From NCBI GenBank assembly GCA_004376975.1, contig SOJA01000029.1:1-23244 (forward strand): a stretch of DNA of 23,244 nt, in the 5' to 3' direction. Of the stretch, positions 14,112-22,865 are shown piece after piece. A program made the translations under genes and the position numbers. Under the pieces are notes generated by a model. The model worked only from the letters and a program-made list of their open reading frames with translations. It searched no databases and had not been told where the DNA came from. The DNA comes from Candidatus Bathyarchaeota archaeon (GTDB lineage: Archaea > Thermoproteota > Bathyarchaeia > Bathyarchaeales > UBA233). Each line of letters opens with the position of its first letter. Within the stretch, counting starts at the first letter, position 1.

Positions 14112-15452
14112 TTGATCGTTGACCTAGTCCTAACCAATGCCAAAGCCTACATAGACAACAAAATAGTGGACTGCAGCCTCGCAATAAACAGGGGAAAAAT
14201 TTTCAGGATAGGCAAAGAAGCAGCCATGCCTAAGGCGGAAGCGAAGACTGATCTGAAGAGCATGCTAGTTCTGCCAGGCCTGATAGATGCTCACGTTCAT
14301 CTTAGAGATCAAGGAAAAGCATACAAAGAAGATTTCTACAGCGGCACAGCAGCAGCAGCTGCAGGTGGAATAACCACTGTTTTAGACATGCCTAACAACA
14401 ACCCGGTGACAATGAGCGTTGAAGCCCTGAGAAAACGCATAGAAACTGCTGAAAGAAAAATCTTGGTTAACACAGGTTTTTATTCCGAATTTCCAAAAAA
14501 AATGATGGAAATAAAGAAGATTGTTAGGGAAGGTGCTGTGGCTTTCAAGCTTTTTATGGCTGAGCAGATTGGAGGACTAAACGTAGATGATGATCATGCA
14601 TTGCTGGAAGCGTTCAAAGCCGTCAGTAAGTTGAAGACTCCGGTCGCTGTTCATGCAGAAGACAAAACAGCATTAAAAAAAATGGAAGACAAATTCAAAC
14701 GTGCCAACCGCAACACTATTGAGGCATTCCTTAATGCCCACTCAGAAAACGTTGAGGTGAAAGCAGTAAAACGCATACTGAACATTGCCAAACAGACCAA
14801 TGAGCGCGTGCATTTTTGTCATATAACCACTAGGAATGCGCTAAAGGCAATAATTGATGCAAAGAAATCTGGAATGCTGATAACGTGTGAAACAACACCT
14901 CATCACCTGTTTCTGTCAGTTAATGATTTGAGGCAAACCGGAATGCTAGCGTTAACCCTGCCGCCACCGCGAGAAAAACCGCATATTGCAGCCCTCTGGA
15001 ATGGGATCAGAAAAGGTTGGATCGACATTCTAGCTTCAGATCATGCACCACACATACTGAAAGAAAAGAAAGCCAAGTCTGTTTGGGATGTCAAAGCTGG
15101 CATAGCAGGCTTAGAAACGACTTTTCCATTGTTACTCACAAAAGTGAAAGCCGGACAGTTATCAATAACTGATGTGGTAAGGTTGATGGCGGAAAAGCCA
15201 GCAGAAGTTTTTGGACTAAAAAATAGAGCCCGTTTGAAGGAAGGAAAACATGCGGATTTGGTTGTAGTAAACTTGGATATTAAGTATAGAATTGATGCAT
15301 CAAAATTTCATTCAAAAGCCAAGTATTCTCCATTTGATGGATGGAAAGTTGAGGGAAAACCTGTTAAAACCTTTGTCGGCGGCAGATTGATCATGGATGA
15401 AGGAGAAATTGTTGGCGAAGCGGGAAGCGGTGAAATAATTCGAAGAGAGTGA
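14112..15452 (+). CDS. pyrC: Dihydroorotase
   Basis: Third step of pyrimidine synthesis: reversible cyclisation of N-carbamoyl-aspartate to dihydroorotate. The 446-residue length is that of class I enzymes. Zinc ligands are visible: H61 and H63 in DAHVHLRD, K146 as the probable carboxylated lysine (AFKLFMAE), H181 (VHAED), H237 (CHITT) and D310 in ASDHAPH. TTPHHLFLS and the closing KEGKHADLVVVNLD are also typical. Translation starts at a TTG (14112) with a weak purine-rich AAAGAGAG upstream. The Mut7-C gene starts four bases after its stop. No other pyr gene is in the window. Hydantoinase-like relatives are possible but the motif set favours dihydroorotase. Confidence 0.93.
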   Translation: MIVDLVLTNAKAYIDNKIVDCSLAINRGKIFRIGKEAAMPKAEAKTDLKSMLVLPGLIDAHVHLRDQGKAYKEDFYSGTAAAAAGGITTVLDMPNNNPVTMSVEALRKRIETAERKILVNTGFYSEFPKKMMEIKKIVREGAVAFKLFMAEQIGGLNVDDDHALLEAFKAVSKLKTPVAVHAEDKTALKKMEDKFKRANRNTIEAFLNAHSENVEVKAVKRILNIAKQTNERVHFCHITTRNALKAIIDAKKSGMLITCETTPHHLFLSVNDLRQTGMLALTLPPPREKPHIAALWNGIRKGWIDILASDHAPHILKEKKAKSVWDVKAGIAGLETTFPLLLTKVKAGQLSITDVVRLMAEKPAEVFGLKNRARLKEGKHADLVVVNLDIKYRIDASKFHSKAKYSPFDGWKVEGKPVKTFVGGRLIMDEGEIVGEAGSGEIIRRE

Positions 15453-15456
15453 ACCC

Positions 15457-15930
15457 TTGAAGTTCATTGCTGATGGGATGCTTGGAAAACTGACACGTTG
15501 GCTTCGTATGTTAGGGTATGATACGAAGTATTCAAGCGAGCTCGATGATACTCAGCTGATAATGATTGCTAAGAAGGAAAAAAGAATACTGCTTACAAAG
15601 GATTTGCAGCTTTACCAACAAGCCACAGCAAAAAAGGCTGATTCCTTCTATTCAAAAGGGAAATCAGAAGAGGAAAAACTAGCGGAACTTGCAAATCGAT
15701 TCAAAATTAAACTGGATATAGACATGGCAACGTCAAGGTGCCCAAAATGTAACAGCCAAGTCAAAACAATACCGAAAGAAAGAGTTGTGGACAAAGTTGA
15801 GAAAAGCACATTTGCACACTACGACGATTTTTGGGTGTGCCAAAAATGTGGACAAATTTATTGGCAGGGGGCGCACTGGATAAGAATCTTAAAGACGTTA
15901 AAAACAGCAAAAGAAAAAAGGAAGAAATAA
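15457..15930 (+). CDS. Mut7-C (DUF82) RNase-like protein with zinc ribbon
   Basis: 157 residues. The N-terminal PIN-like fold has the family opening FIADGMLGKLTRWLRMLGYD and then acidic residues D30/D31 and D49 (LLTKDLQL), which would form a metal-dependent RNase site with D6. A zinc ribbon follows: C95, C98, C128 and C131 (CPKC and CQKC). It ends QIYWQGAHW plus a basic tail. Family members are proposed ribonucleases; a substrate is not known. The start is TTG 15457, four bases after the dihydroorotase stop, so translation is probably coupled. The link with pyrimidine synthesis is positional only. Confidence 0.87.
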   Translation: MKFIADGMLGKLTRWLRMLGYDTKYSSELDDTQLIMIAKKEKRILLTKDLQLYQQATAKKADSFYSKGKSEEEKLAELANRFKIKLDIDMATSRCPKCNSQVKTIPKERVVDKVEKSTFAHYDDFWVCQKCGQIYWQGAHWIRILKTLKTAKEKRKK

Positions 15931-16011
15931 CTAAACCGAGATTAACCTTCTTCAGGTCTCGCATAGTTAAAAAAGAAATACAGGAAAAAGGGAAGAGCGG
16001 ATGACTACCAG

Positions 16012-16797
16012 TTGAACATTCAAAAACCCTCCCGTGAATTATCTATCGAACAAGTTTTAACGTTGACTTTTGAGCTTTACTCAAAAAATTTCATCAGGTT
16101 TTTTGTTCCAATTTTGATAGCTGCATTGATTTCAGGAAGCCTCTCAGGTGCGCTCAGCAAATACATAGAAAGTATACCGCTGCTTGAGTATGGAGCCTCC
16201 GAAGAAGCGATATGGAATTGGTTTTCCAATTACATCGGGACACTAATCATAATAGGATTTACTTTAGGTATAGTTTCATGGGTTATAGGCACCATAGTTA
16301 ATGGTGTATGTGTCAAGTATGCTTCAGACGCTATGGAAAAGGATAAGGCAAGTCTTGGAGAAGCTTTCGGTTTTGCAGCTTATAAACTTCTTTCCTTGTT
16401 AGCTGTTGCATTCATTACAGTGATACTTATTGCATTGGGTTTTGTTGCCTTAATCGTTCCGGGAATAATACTGACCGTAATGTTTTATCTCGTATTTCCA
16501 GTCATCATAATTGAGGATGTAGGAGCCTTTGAAAGCTTATCCAGAAGTAGAAGGCTTGTCAGCCACCGTTGGTTTAAAACGTTCATCCTCTCCTTAATAG
16601 TTGGCATAATAATTCTATTTGCAACCATTATAGGAAGCTTGATAGGGGGCCCATTTGGAGAATTCAGGTGGCTTGTAAGCAGCATTATAGCCGCATTTGT
16701 TGAACCTGTTCTCCCAATATCAACTACAATTTATTACTATTCCATGGTGGGAAGAGAGGAACAGCAGAGGATTCAGCCGCCACCTCCACCATTCTAG
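16012..16797 (+). CDS. Polytopic membrane protein, unknown
   Basis: 261 residues with about six predicted membrane helices, near 28-50, 74-100, 122-140, 143-163, 190-216 and 220-245. The soluble N-terminus reads LSIEQVLTLTFELYSKNFIR, a pattern common in archaeal proteins related to the membrane domain of glycerophosphodiester phosphodiesterases. EDVGAFESLSRSRRLVSHRW, between helices, is also typical of that group. The C-terminus is an unusual proline run ending QPPPPPF. The start is TTG 16012, with a weak GGGAAGAG 15 or more bases upstream. It follows the Mut7-C gene by 81 bases and converges with rpoK. Function unknown; transport or membrane organisation is a guess. Confidence 0.78.
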   Translation: MNIQKPSRELSIEQVLTLTFELYSKNFIRFFVPILIAALISGSLSGALSKYIESIPLLEYGASEEAIWNWFSNYIGTLIIIGFTLGIVSWVIGTIVNGVCVKYASDAMEKDKASLGEAFGFAAYKLLSLLAVAFITVILIALGFVALIVPGIILTVMFYLVFPVIIIEDVGAFESLSRSRRLVSHRWFKTFILSLIVGIIILFATIIGSLIGGPFGEFRWLVSSIIAAFVEPVLPISTTIYYYSMVGREEQQRIQPPPPPF

Positions 16798-16830
16798 AAG
16801 CACCAAAAAAAGTTAACAGAATGTTAATCC

Positions 16831-17061
16831 TTATTCCAGAAACCATTTGATAGGTATATCTTGGAAAGTGCCGTCAGGCAATGTACGTCTAATTGTTATC
16901 GGTAACATGCCTACCTCAACTTCCTTCAGAGCTATATCTATTGCACTTGTAAGAGCTTTAGAGGGTTCAATGAGTATGGGAGCGCCCATAGATATTTGGA
17001 GTGACCTAGCACCCACTATCCGAGCTTTCTCGAACCGAGTAAGCTTAGGTGGCCCTATCAA
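16831..17061 (-). CDS. rpoK: DNA-directed RNA polymerase subunit K
   Basis: Archaeal homologue of eukaryotic Rpb6 and bacterial omega; it stabilises RNA polymerase assembly by clamping the largest subunit. The 76-residue product contains the hallmark LTRFEKARIVGARSLQIS followed by MGAPILIE, then ALTSAIDIALKEVEVGMLPI and the C-terminal IRRTLPDG. The length is within the usual archaeal range. The frame is open back to the thermosome stop; TTG 17061 is the only plausible start with family-like spacing before LTRFEK. It lies 27 bases behind the thermosome gene and is probably co-transcribed with it. It converges with the membrane protein gene, 33 bases between stops. Confidence 0.95.
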   Translation of the reverse strand: MIGPPKLTRFEKARIVGARSLQISMGAPILIEPSKALTSAIDIALKEVEVGMLPITIRRTLPDGTFQDIPIKWFLE

Positions 17062-17088
17062 AATTCTTTTCTCTTTTTCAGACGTGTC

Positions 17089-18762
17089 CTAATACACTCC
17101 GCCGCCTGGACCCATCCCACCCATTCCAGGCATTCCTCCAGGAGCTCCTCCAGGAGGCATCGGTGGAGTTTTCATCTTTCCCGAAGCTATGACATCGTCG
17201 ATTTTAAGTATCATTGAAGCTGCCTCTGTTGCCGACTTGATTATTTGCTTTTTGACAGTAAGCGGTTCGAAGACTCCTGCTTTAGCCATGTCCTGAACCT
17301 TTCCAGAGTGAACCTCTATTCCAGCCCAAATTTCACCTTTTTCATGCCTTGCCCTCAACTCTGAAAGTATATCTATTGGATCTAAGCCAGCGTTTTCAGT
17401 TAACGTTAATGGAATTGTCTCAAGGGCTTCTGCAAAGCATTCAATAGCAAGCTGTTCTCTTCCCGGAAAGGTTCCCGCATATTTTTTAAGTTCCTTTGAA
17501 ACTTCAAGTTCAGGTGCTCCGCCTCCAGCTACAACTTTAGGCTCTTCAACTATGTCTCTGACTACGCATAAGGCATCATGCAGTGAACGCTCAGCTTCGT
17601 CCACTATGCGTTCTGTTCCGCCCCTTATCAAAATTGTAACTGCACGAGGGTTCTTGCATCCTTCTACAAACGTCATTTTATCGTCGCCGATTTTGCGTTC
17701 TTCAACAAGATTTGCATAGCCTAAGTCTCCAGGGTTTACGTCATCCAAGTTCGTTACGATTTTTCCGCCAGAAGCCTTTGAAAGCTTCTCCATGTCTGAC
17801 TTTTTAATTCTACGCAGTGCAAGTATTCCCTTTCTACTTAAGAAGTGTTGAATCATGTCGTCTAGGCCTTTCTGGCACAGGACAACGTTTGCACCCGTCC
17901 CGGTTATTTTGTCAACCATTTCTCGCAGCATCATTTCCTCTTGTTTTAGAAACGCGTCCATCTGTTCTGGACTTTCAATGTTGATCTTTGCATCGAATTC
18001 TGTTTTCTCAATTTCAAGTGGAGAGTCCAGCAAAACTATTTTTGCGTTTTCCACACGTTTAGGCATTCCGGAATGCACAACTTCCTTATCCAGAACTACG
18101 CCTTTAATCAGTTTTGTGCCCCTTACGGATTCCCCTGGTTTTTTCTCAACCTTAATGTCATCTATGTCTACCTTGTATTTGTTAACGTCCTTTTCAGCAA
18201 CTTGAAGAACCGCTTTAACAGCTAAATCAGCCAAGTATTCTCTATGCTCAGCTACCAGTTTACTTGCCATAGATGTCATCGCAGCCTTTTTCAGATACCC
18301 TTGAAAATTCAAATCCACGGATAACGCGATTTTTTCCAGGATTTTCAGCGTTCTTTCAGAAGCTTTCGTATATCCATCAATTATTATGGTTGGATGAACA
18401 TTTTTGTTGATTAATTCTTCAGCCTTACTTAACAATGCACCAGATATTATGACGGCTGTTGTTGTTCCATCGCCAGCCTCGTTGTCTTGTGTTTTGGCAA
18501 CTTCAACCATCATCTTGGCTGCTGGATGCTGAATGTCCATTTCATCAAGGATTGTGCGTCCATCGCTTGTTATTGTTACGTCGCCGAAGCTGTCAACTAG
18601 CATCTTATCCATGCCCTTTGGGCCTAAGGCACTTTTTACAGTTTCAGCTACGACTTTCGCAGCCATTATATTAGTGTGTTGAGCTTCTTTTCCTCTAGAT
18701 CGACTTGAACCTTCTTTCAATATTAAAACTGGAACTCCTCCAGCTGATGTAGGTAACGACAA
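17089..18762 (-). CDS. thsA: Thermosome subunit (group II chaperonin)
   Basis: ATP-driven folding chamber subunit, about 557 residues. Typical elements are [20 protein letters not shown] at the start, the nucleotide-binding GDVTITSDG (about 60-68) and GDGTTTAV (about 97-104). GGGAPELE in the C-terminal equatorial domain and the Gly/Met-rich tail with [13 protein letters not shown] are also typical. The open frame begins at TTG 18771, but that codon abuts AAAGGAGG. I chose the next in-frame TTG at 18762, ten bases from GGAGG, giving [16 protein letters not shown] box at 18809-18816 (minus) predicts a leader of about 25 bases. Threonine synthase lies upstream and rpoK 27 bases downstream. It is the only subunit gene seen here; others may lie elsewhere. 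Confidence 0.95.
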   Translation of the reverse strand: MSLPTSAGGVPVLILKEGSSRSRGKEAQHTNIMAAKVVAETVKSALGPKGMDKMLVDSFGDVTITSDGRTILDEMDIQHPAAKMMVEVAKTQDNEAGDGTTTAVIISGALLSKAEELINKNVHPTIIIDGYTKASERTLKILEKIALSVDLNFQGYLKKAAMTSMASKLVAEHREYLADLAVKAVLQVAEKDVNKYKVDIDDIKVEKKPGESVRGTKLIKGVVLDKEVVHSGMPKRVENAKIVLLDSPLEIEKTEFDAKINIESPEQMDAFLKQEEMMLREMVDKITGTGANVVLCQKGLDDMIQHFLSRKGILALRRIKKSDMEKLSKASGGKIVTNLDDVNPGDLGYANLVEERKIGDDKMTFVEGCKNPRAVTILIRGGTERIVDEAERSLHDALCVVRDIVEEPKVVAGGGAPELEVSKELKKYAGTFPGREQLAIECFAEALETIPLTLTENAGLDPIDILSELRARHEKGEIWAGIEVHSGKVQDMAKAGVFEPLTVKKQIIKSATEAASMILKIDDVIASGKMKTPPMPPGGAPGGMPGMGGMGPGGGVY

Positions 18763-18808
18763 ACCAAACAAACCTCCTTTAACGCGTCACAACAGAAACA
18801 GCATTACA

Positions 18809-18816
18809 ATATAAAT
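18809..18816 (-). promoter_or_regulatory. TATA box for thermosome-rpoK
   Basis: Minus-strand ATTTATAT lies about 26 bases before an inferred start near 18787, upstream of AAAGGAGG at 18780-18773. It allows thermosome and rpoK to be transcribed independently of the threonine synthase gene. Confidence 0.5.
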
Positions 18817-18850
18817 TTTTCTAAAAGAAACGCGAACTTCCTTGGAAAAG

Positions 18851-19957
18851 TTAACTTGGCGTAAGCATAGTCTTCAAGCCTGTCCCAGTTAAGATTATCA
18901 CAATCTTACTGTGTTTTGATACTTCTCTATTTTTGACATGTCTCTTGTAAGCTGCATAGGCAACGGCTGAGCTTGGTTCAACAAAGAAGCCTTTTCCAGC
19001 CAGTTCTATAAAAGCGTTGAATATTTCATCTTCTTCAACCATGACTGCATCGCCTTTCTCTTCCCTCAGACGTTTAACCATAAGATCCAGCAGGGGAGGA
19101 TTCAAGCTCACTAAAGCATCAGCAATAGAAGCTATTCTTTCAGGCGAAGTATAATGTAGGTTTTTAAAGCGATGATAGAGGGGAGAAACTTGCCTTGTTT
19201 GACAAGCCACTATTTTCGGCATAACACCTATCATGTTGGACTTAACTAAATGCTTAAACCCTTTTATTACACCTAAAAGCAAAGTCCCAGCGGAAACCGG
19301 CAAGTAAACGCGTTCTGGAACATCCCACCCAAGCTGCTCAGCTATTTCGTAGGCAAGGCTTCGCATCCCATCCCGAAACAAAGGATGAAGTATATGTCCA
19401 ACATAGAACTTCCCCAGTTCAGTCTTCTGCGCTTCCTCTGCAACTCTACTTCGACTACCTGAAACCTTAACAACTTCCGCACCATAAAATCGGATTTGAT
19501 TGAGCTTCGGACCAGAAACATTCTCCGGAACATGAATTCTCGCTTTCAACCCTGCATAAGCAGCATAGGCAGCCATAGATGCCCCAGCATTACCCGAAGA
19601 ATCCTCAGAAATATAGCCGCCCTCATTTTTCACCAGTTTATGCAAAGCGGACACTAACACTGTTGAGCCTCTATCCTTAAACGAGCCGGTGGAATTCAAA
19701 TTTTCAAGCTTGAAATAAGTGTTACCTGAAAACCTTACTAAAGGTGTCCATCCCTCACCTAAAGTTATAATTTCTTTTTCTCTCACATACGGGAAAAACT
19801 TTGCATACCGCCAAACAGTGTAATCTTTCGCTTTTATTTTTTCAGCTTCAAAATCGAAATTAAGTTTAACATCGAGCGGTTGACCACAAGAGCATCTGAA
19901 ATCAAACAGGCTGGGAGAAGATTGACCACACACCGAACAGTTAATTTCATACTTCAT
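18851..19957 (-). CDS. thrC: Threonine synthase (PLP-dependent)
   Basis: Converts O-phosphohomoserine to threonine with pyridoxal phosphate. The 368 residues begin with a small zinc-ribbon-like element, C7, C10, C22 and C24, common in archaeal ThrC. Then follow LGEGWTPLV (66-74), the PLP lysine K94 in STGSFKDRG, and the phosphate-site loop EDSSGNAGASMAAYAAYAG. ILTGTGLKTM at the C-terminus is the ring-nitrogen region. Length and order match archaeal threonine synthase; a related beta-replacing enzyme such as cysteate synthase cannot be fully excluded. The ATG at 19957 has GGTG seven bases upstream. It is transcribed leftward, divergent from tldD and 79 bases ahead of the thermosome gene's start. 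Confidence 0.9.
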   Translation of the reverse strand: MKYEINCSVCGQSSPSLFDFRCSCGQPLDVKLNFDFEAEKIKAKDYTVWRYAKFFPYVREKEIITLGEGWTPLVRFSGNTYFKLENLNSTGSFKDRGSTVLVSALHKLVKNEGGYISEDSSGNAGASMAAYAAYAGLKARIHVPENVSGPKLNQIRFYGAEVVKVSGSRSRVAEEAQKTELGKFYVGHILHPLFRDGMRSLAYEIAEQLGWDVPERVYLPVSAGTLLLGVIKGFKHLVKSNMIGVMPKIVACQTRQVSPLYHRFKNLHYTSPERIASIADALVSLNPPLLDLMVKRLREEKGDAVMVEEDEIFNAFIELAGKGFFVEPSSAVAYAAYKRHVKNREVSKHSKIVIILTGTGLKTMLTPS

Positions 19958-20074
19958 GAAGATACACCATTAATAGCTTTTAGATTTTAGAGACTTAAGT
20001 AAATGCATAAACTACTGGAATTATAATTTTCGCATTTTATTAAATTGTTTTCATGCGCGTCTAGATGCTAAAAG

Positions 20075-20083
20075 GTTTTATCT
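20075..20083 (+). promoter_or_regulatory. TATA-like box for tldD-tldE
   Basis: GGTTTTATC sits about 26 bases before an inferred transcript start near 20106. GGAG at 20113-20116 then lies eight bases before the tldD ATG. Confidence 0.4.
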
Positions 20084-20124
20084 TACAGTCGCCTATTCAG
20101 TAATTCAAATTTGGAGACGAAAAA

Positions 20125-21543
20125 ATGGAGAAAGACATAGTAGATTATGCTTTAGAATACGCTAAAGGCAAGGACATCGAATATGCAGAAGTTAGAGCAC
20201 AAAGAGAGAAAAACGAAGAGTTAGTGTTAAAGAACGGAATCTTAGAAACATATCTTTCATCTGTTAACAGCGGTTTCTGCGTTCGGATATTAGCAGAGAG
20301 CGGCATCGGTTTTGCCTCAACTAACAAATGGACAAAAGAGGAAGCCAAAGCCATAGTAGATCTTGCATACAAGTTTGCTAAAGCTGCCAAACGCAAAGAC
20401 AAGATAAAATTTGCTGAAGAAAAAGCTGTTGAGGCCACGTGGAGAGTTGAAGAAAAAAAGAAAATAGAAGACGTGGATTCCGAAACAAAAATCAAACAAT
20501 TCTTAGATGCAGATAAAGCATTAATTGCGCATGGAGTAAATGTTCCAGCAAGAGTGCTTGAATGCATAATGCAATTAACAGAAAAATATTTTGCCAACAC
20601 GGAAGGCTCATGTATATCTTCATTTGTTCCAAAAATCGGTGCTTTTGGCTTTATCACAGTTGTTGAACAAGGAAAGAGTGAGCAAGCATACGAACAGTTT
20701 GGTTACAGTGGAGGCTGGGAAGCCTTCGACGAATGGAAAATGACTGAAAGGCTAATTCACGATACAAATGTTCTAAAAGAAGTTATAATAAAGGCGAAAA
20801 GGGTAAAACCAGGCACAATGGATTTAGTATGCGGTTCAGAAGTTACAGGCATAGCTGCCCATGAATCTTGTGGTCACCCAATGGAAGCCGACAGGATTTT
20901 AGGTAGAGAAATGAGTCAAGCTGGAAGATCTTTCATATATGAAGACAGCCCCTTCTGGATTGGAACCAAAATTGGAAGCAACGTTGTTACCATAGTTGAT
21001 GACCCAACAATAGAACACAGCTATGGCTATTACAAATATGACGATGAAGGAATAAAAGCGAGAAGAAGACATCTCTACAAAGACGGAACCATCAACGAGT
21101 TTTTGCATAACAGAGAAACCGCGGCAAAACTGGGTACAAGAAGCAATGCATCATCAAGATCAGTGAATTATGATAGAGAAGCAATAGTGCGGATGGCAAA
21201 CACTTTTGTTCTTCCAGGCGACATGACTCAAGAAGAATTAATTGAAGATGTGAAAAACGGTATTTACATGGTTTCCTTCACCGAATGGAACATAGATGAT
21301 AAACGTTTCAACCAGCGTTATGTTGGCAGAGAAGCTTATCTAATAGAAAATGGTGAACTGAAACATCCAGTTGCAAGACCAATAATCGAAACAACAACAC
21401 CGAAATTCTGGAGCGCCGTTGACGCAATTTCAAAAAACGTTAAATTCGACGCGGCAACATGTGGAAAAGGAGACCCAATGCAGGGAATCCCTGTTAACAC
21501 AGGTGGCCCCTCTATCAGACTTAAGGGAGTGTACATAAAATGA
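20125..21543 (+). CDS. tldD: TldD-like metalloprotease subunit
   Basis: Catalytic half of the TldD/TldE peptidase, which in bacteria trims modified peptides and unfolded chains. The 472 residues carry the zinc motif H246-E247-x3-H251 in AAHESCGHP. The third ligand is expected further on, probably near the family's FLHNRETAAKLG segment and the cysteine in AATCGKGDPMQG. The N-terminal domain (DYALEYAKGKDIEYAEVR, then VLKNGILE) is typical of the fold. The ATG at 20125 has GGAG eight bases upstream. Its stop overlaps the TldE start in ATGA, so the two subunits are translationally coupled. Natural substrates in archaea are largely unknown. Confidence 0.94.
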   Translation: MEKDIVDYALEYAKGKDIEYAEVRAQREKNEELVLKNGILETYLSSVNSGFCVRILAESGIGFASTNKWTKEEAKAIVDLAYKFAKAAKRKDKIKFAEEKAVEATWRVEEKKKIEDVDSETKIKQFLDADKALIAHGVNVPARVLECIMQLTEKYFANTEGSCISSFVPKIGAFGFITVVEQGKSEQAYEQFGYSGGWEAFDEWKMTERLIHDTNVLKEVIIKAKRVKPGTMDLVCGSEVTGIAAHESCGHPMEADRILGREMSQAGRSFIYEDSPFWIGTKIGSNVVTIVDDPTIEHSYGYYKYDDEGIKARRRHLYKDGTINEFLHNRETAAKLGTRSNASSRSVNYDREAIVRMANTFVLPGDMTQEELIEDVKNGIYMVSFTEWNIDDKRFNQRYVGREAYLIENGELKHPVARPIIETTTPKFWSAVDAISKNVKFDAATCGKGDPMQGIPVNTGGPSIRLKGVYIK

Positions 21544-22865
21544 GTGACGCTCTTAACAAAACTGAAGAAATAGTTAAGAAGGCAAAATCCCTCGGCGCCG
21601 ACGAAGTTATTGCTAAAACAACCTTTGGCAAATATAGACAAACACGTTTCAGCAATAATCAAATCGACATAACTGTCGCATGGAACAACTACGTGACAGA
21701 TGTAGCATTATCGTGGAAAAGAAGAGTAGTAGCAACCCAAATACGAAACTTCCAAAATGTAGATGACCAAATGAAAAAGCTCTTTAAAATTGCAAAAGCA
21801 TCTAAGGAAAATCCAATGTTCGGAGGATTTGCAGAAGGAAAATTCAAATACGCTCCAAGCTCGACTGATAAAAGAGCCGTAGAGCTAGAAAATCCATCAG
21901 AATACGTTTTTGAAGCTGTAGAAGCAGCTAAAAAAGAAGCTGGACAAGACATCAACAGCGGCGGCATACTTTTCACAAAACTTGAAAATGTATATCTAGC
22001 GTCATCTGAAGGACCTATAGGTATCGATAGCAGATCAGCAATCGAATTCTCCATAAGAGCATTCTCGCAGAGAGAAGCTTCTGGCCACAGTGTTGAGTGC
22101 AGTTCAACCTTAAAGAACTTTAACCCTTCCAGAGCTGGATTCGAAGCTGGAGAAACTGCAAGCCTTGCTAAAGACCCTAAAGCTGGCGACGAAGGAGTAT
22201 ACGATGTGATACTTAGTCCGCTTTTTGCTGGTTCAATGTTAGGCATGTGGGCTTCAATGGTTTCAGCCTTCCACGTTATGATTCAGCTGTCAATATTCGT
22301 AAATAAACTGGGACAAAAAGTGTCATCTGAATTCGTAACGATAAAAGATAACCCAGCGCCATATTCGGTTTCCCACCGCGTTTTTGACGATGAGGGAGTG
22401 CCAATTAAGGAAAACATCTTCATTGACCATGGGATACTGAAAACCTATCTGCATAATACTTCAACAGCTAAAATATTTAAAACGGAAACAACTGGTAACG
22501 CTGGATTAGTTGTCCCTAATGCTTGGAATGTTGAAATGAGCCTCGGCAACATGAACAAGGATGAAATGTTTAAAGAAACCAGAAGAGGACTATATCTGAC
22601 GAATACTTGGTACACTCGCTTTCAAAACTACAAGGAAGGAGACTTCTCAACAATACCGAGAGACGGAATCTTCCTAATAGAAAACGGTGAGATAAAACAA
22701 TCCTTGAAAGATGTACGCTTAAGCGACAATGCCTTAAACATGCTGAACAATATTGCAGGCATATCAAAAGAAACAAAACATGTGCATTGGTGGGGAGAAG
22801 CAGATCCACCTTCACTTGCACCATATCTTCTAATAAAAAACGTGCACATAACAAAATCAAAATAA
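21540..22865 (+). CDS. tldE: TldE/PmbA-like subunit
   Basis: Non-catalytic partner of TldD, forming the substrate cavity of the heterodimer. The 441 residues have the same fold: SLGADEVIAKTTFGKYRQTR at the N-terminus, a middle region with YDVILSPLFAGSMLGMWASM, and a C-terminal IPRDGIFLIENGEIKQSLKD. The HExxxH zinc motif is absent from the matching site, as in other TldE proteins. The start overlaps the tldD stop by four bases (ATGA). Length and order match the family. There is no terminator-like T run directly after the stop. Confidence 0.93.
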   Translation: MSDALNKTEEIVKKAKSLGADEVIAKTTFGKYRQTRFSNNQIDITVAWNNYVTDVALSWKRRVVATQIRNFQNVDDQMKKLFKIAKASKENPMFGGFAEGKFKYAPSSTDKRAVELENPSEYVFEAVEAAKKEAGQDINSGGILFTKLENVYLASSEGPIGIDSRSAIEFSIRAFSQREASGHSVECSSTLKNFNPSRAGFEAGETASLAKDPKAGDEGVYDVILSPLFAGSMLGMWASMVSAFHVMIQLSIFVNKLGQKVSSEFVTIKDNPAPYSVSHRVFDDEGVPIKENIFIDHGILKTYLHNTSTAKIFKTETTGNAGLVVPNAWNVEMSLGNMNKDEMFKETRRGLYLTNTWYTRFQNYKEGDFSTIPRDGIFLIENGEIKQSLKDVRLSDNALNMLNNIAGISKETKHVHWWGEADPPSLAPYLLIKNVHITKSK

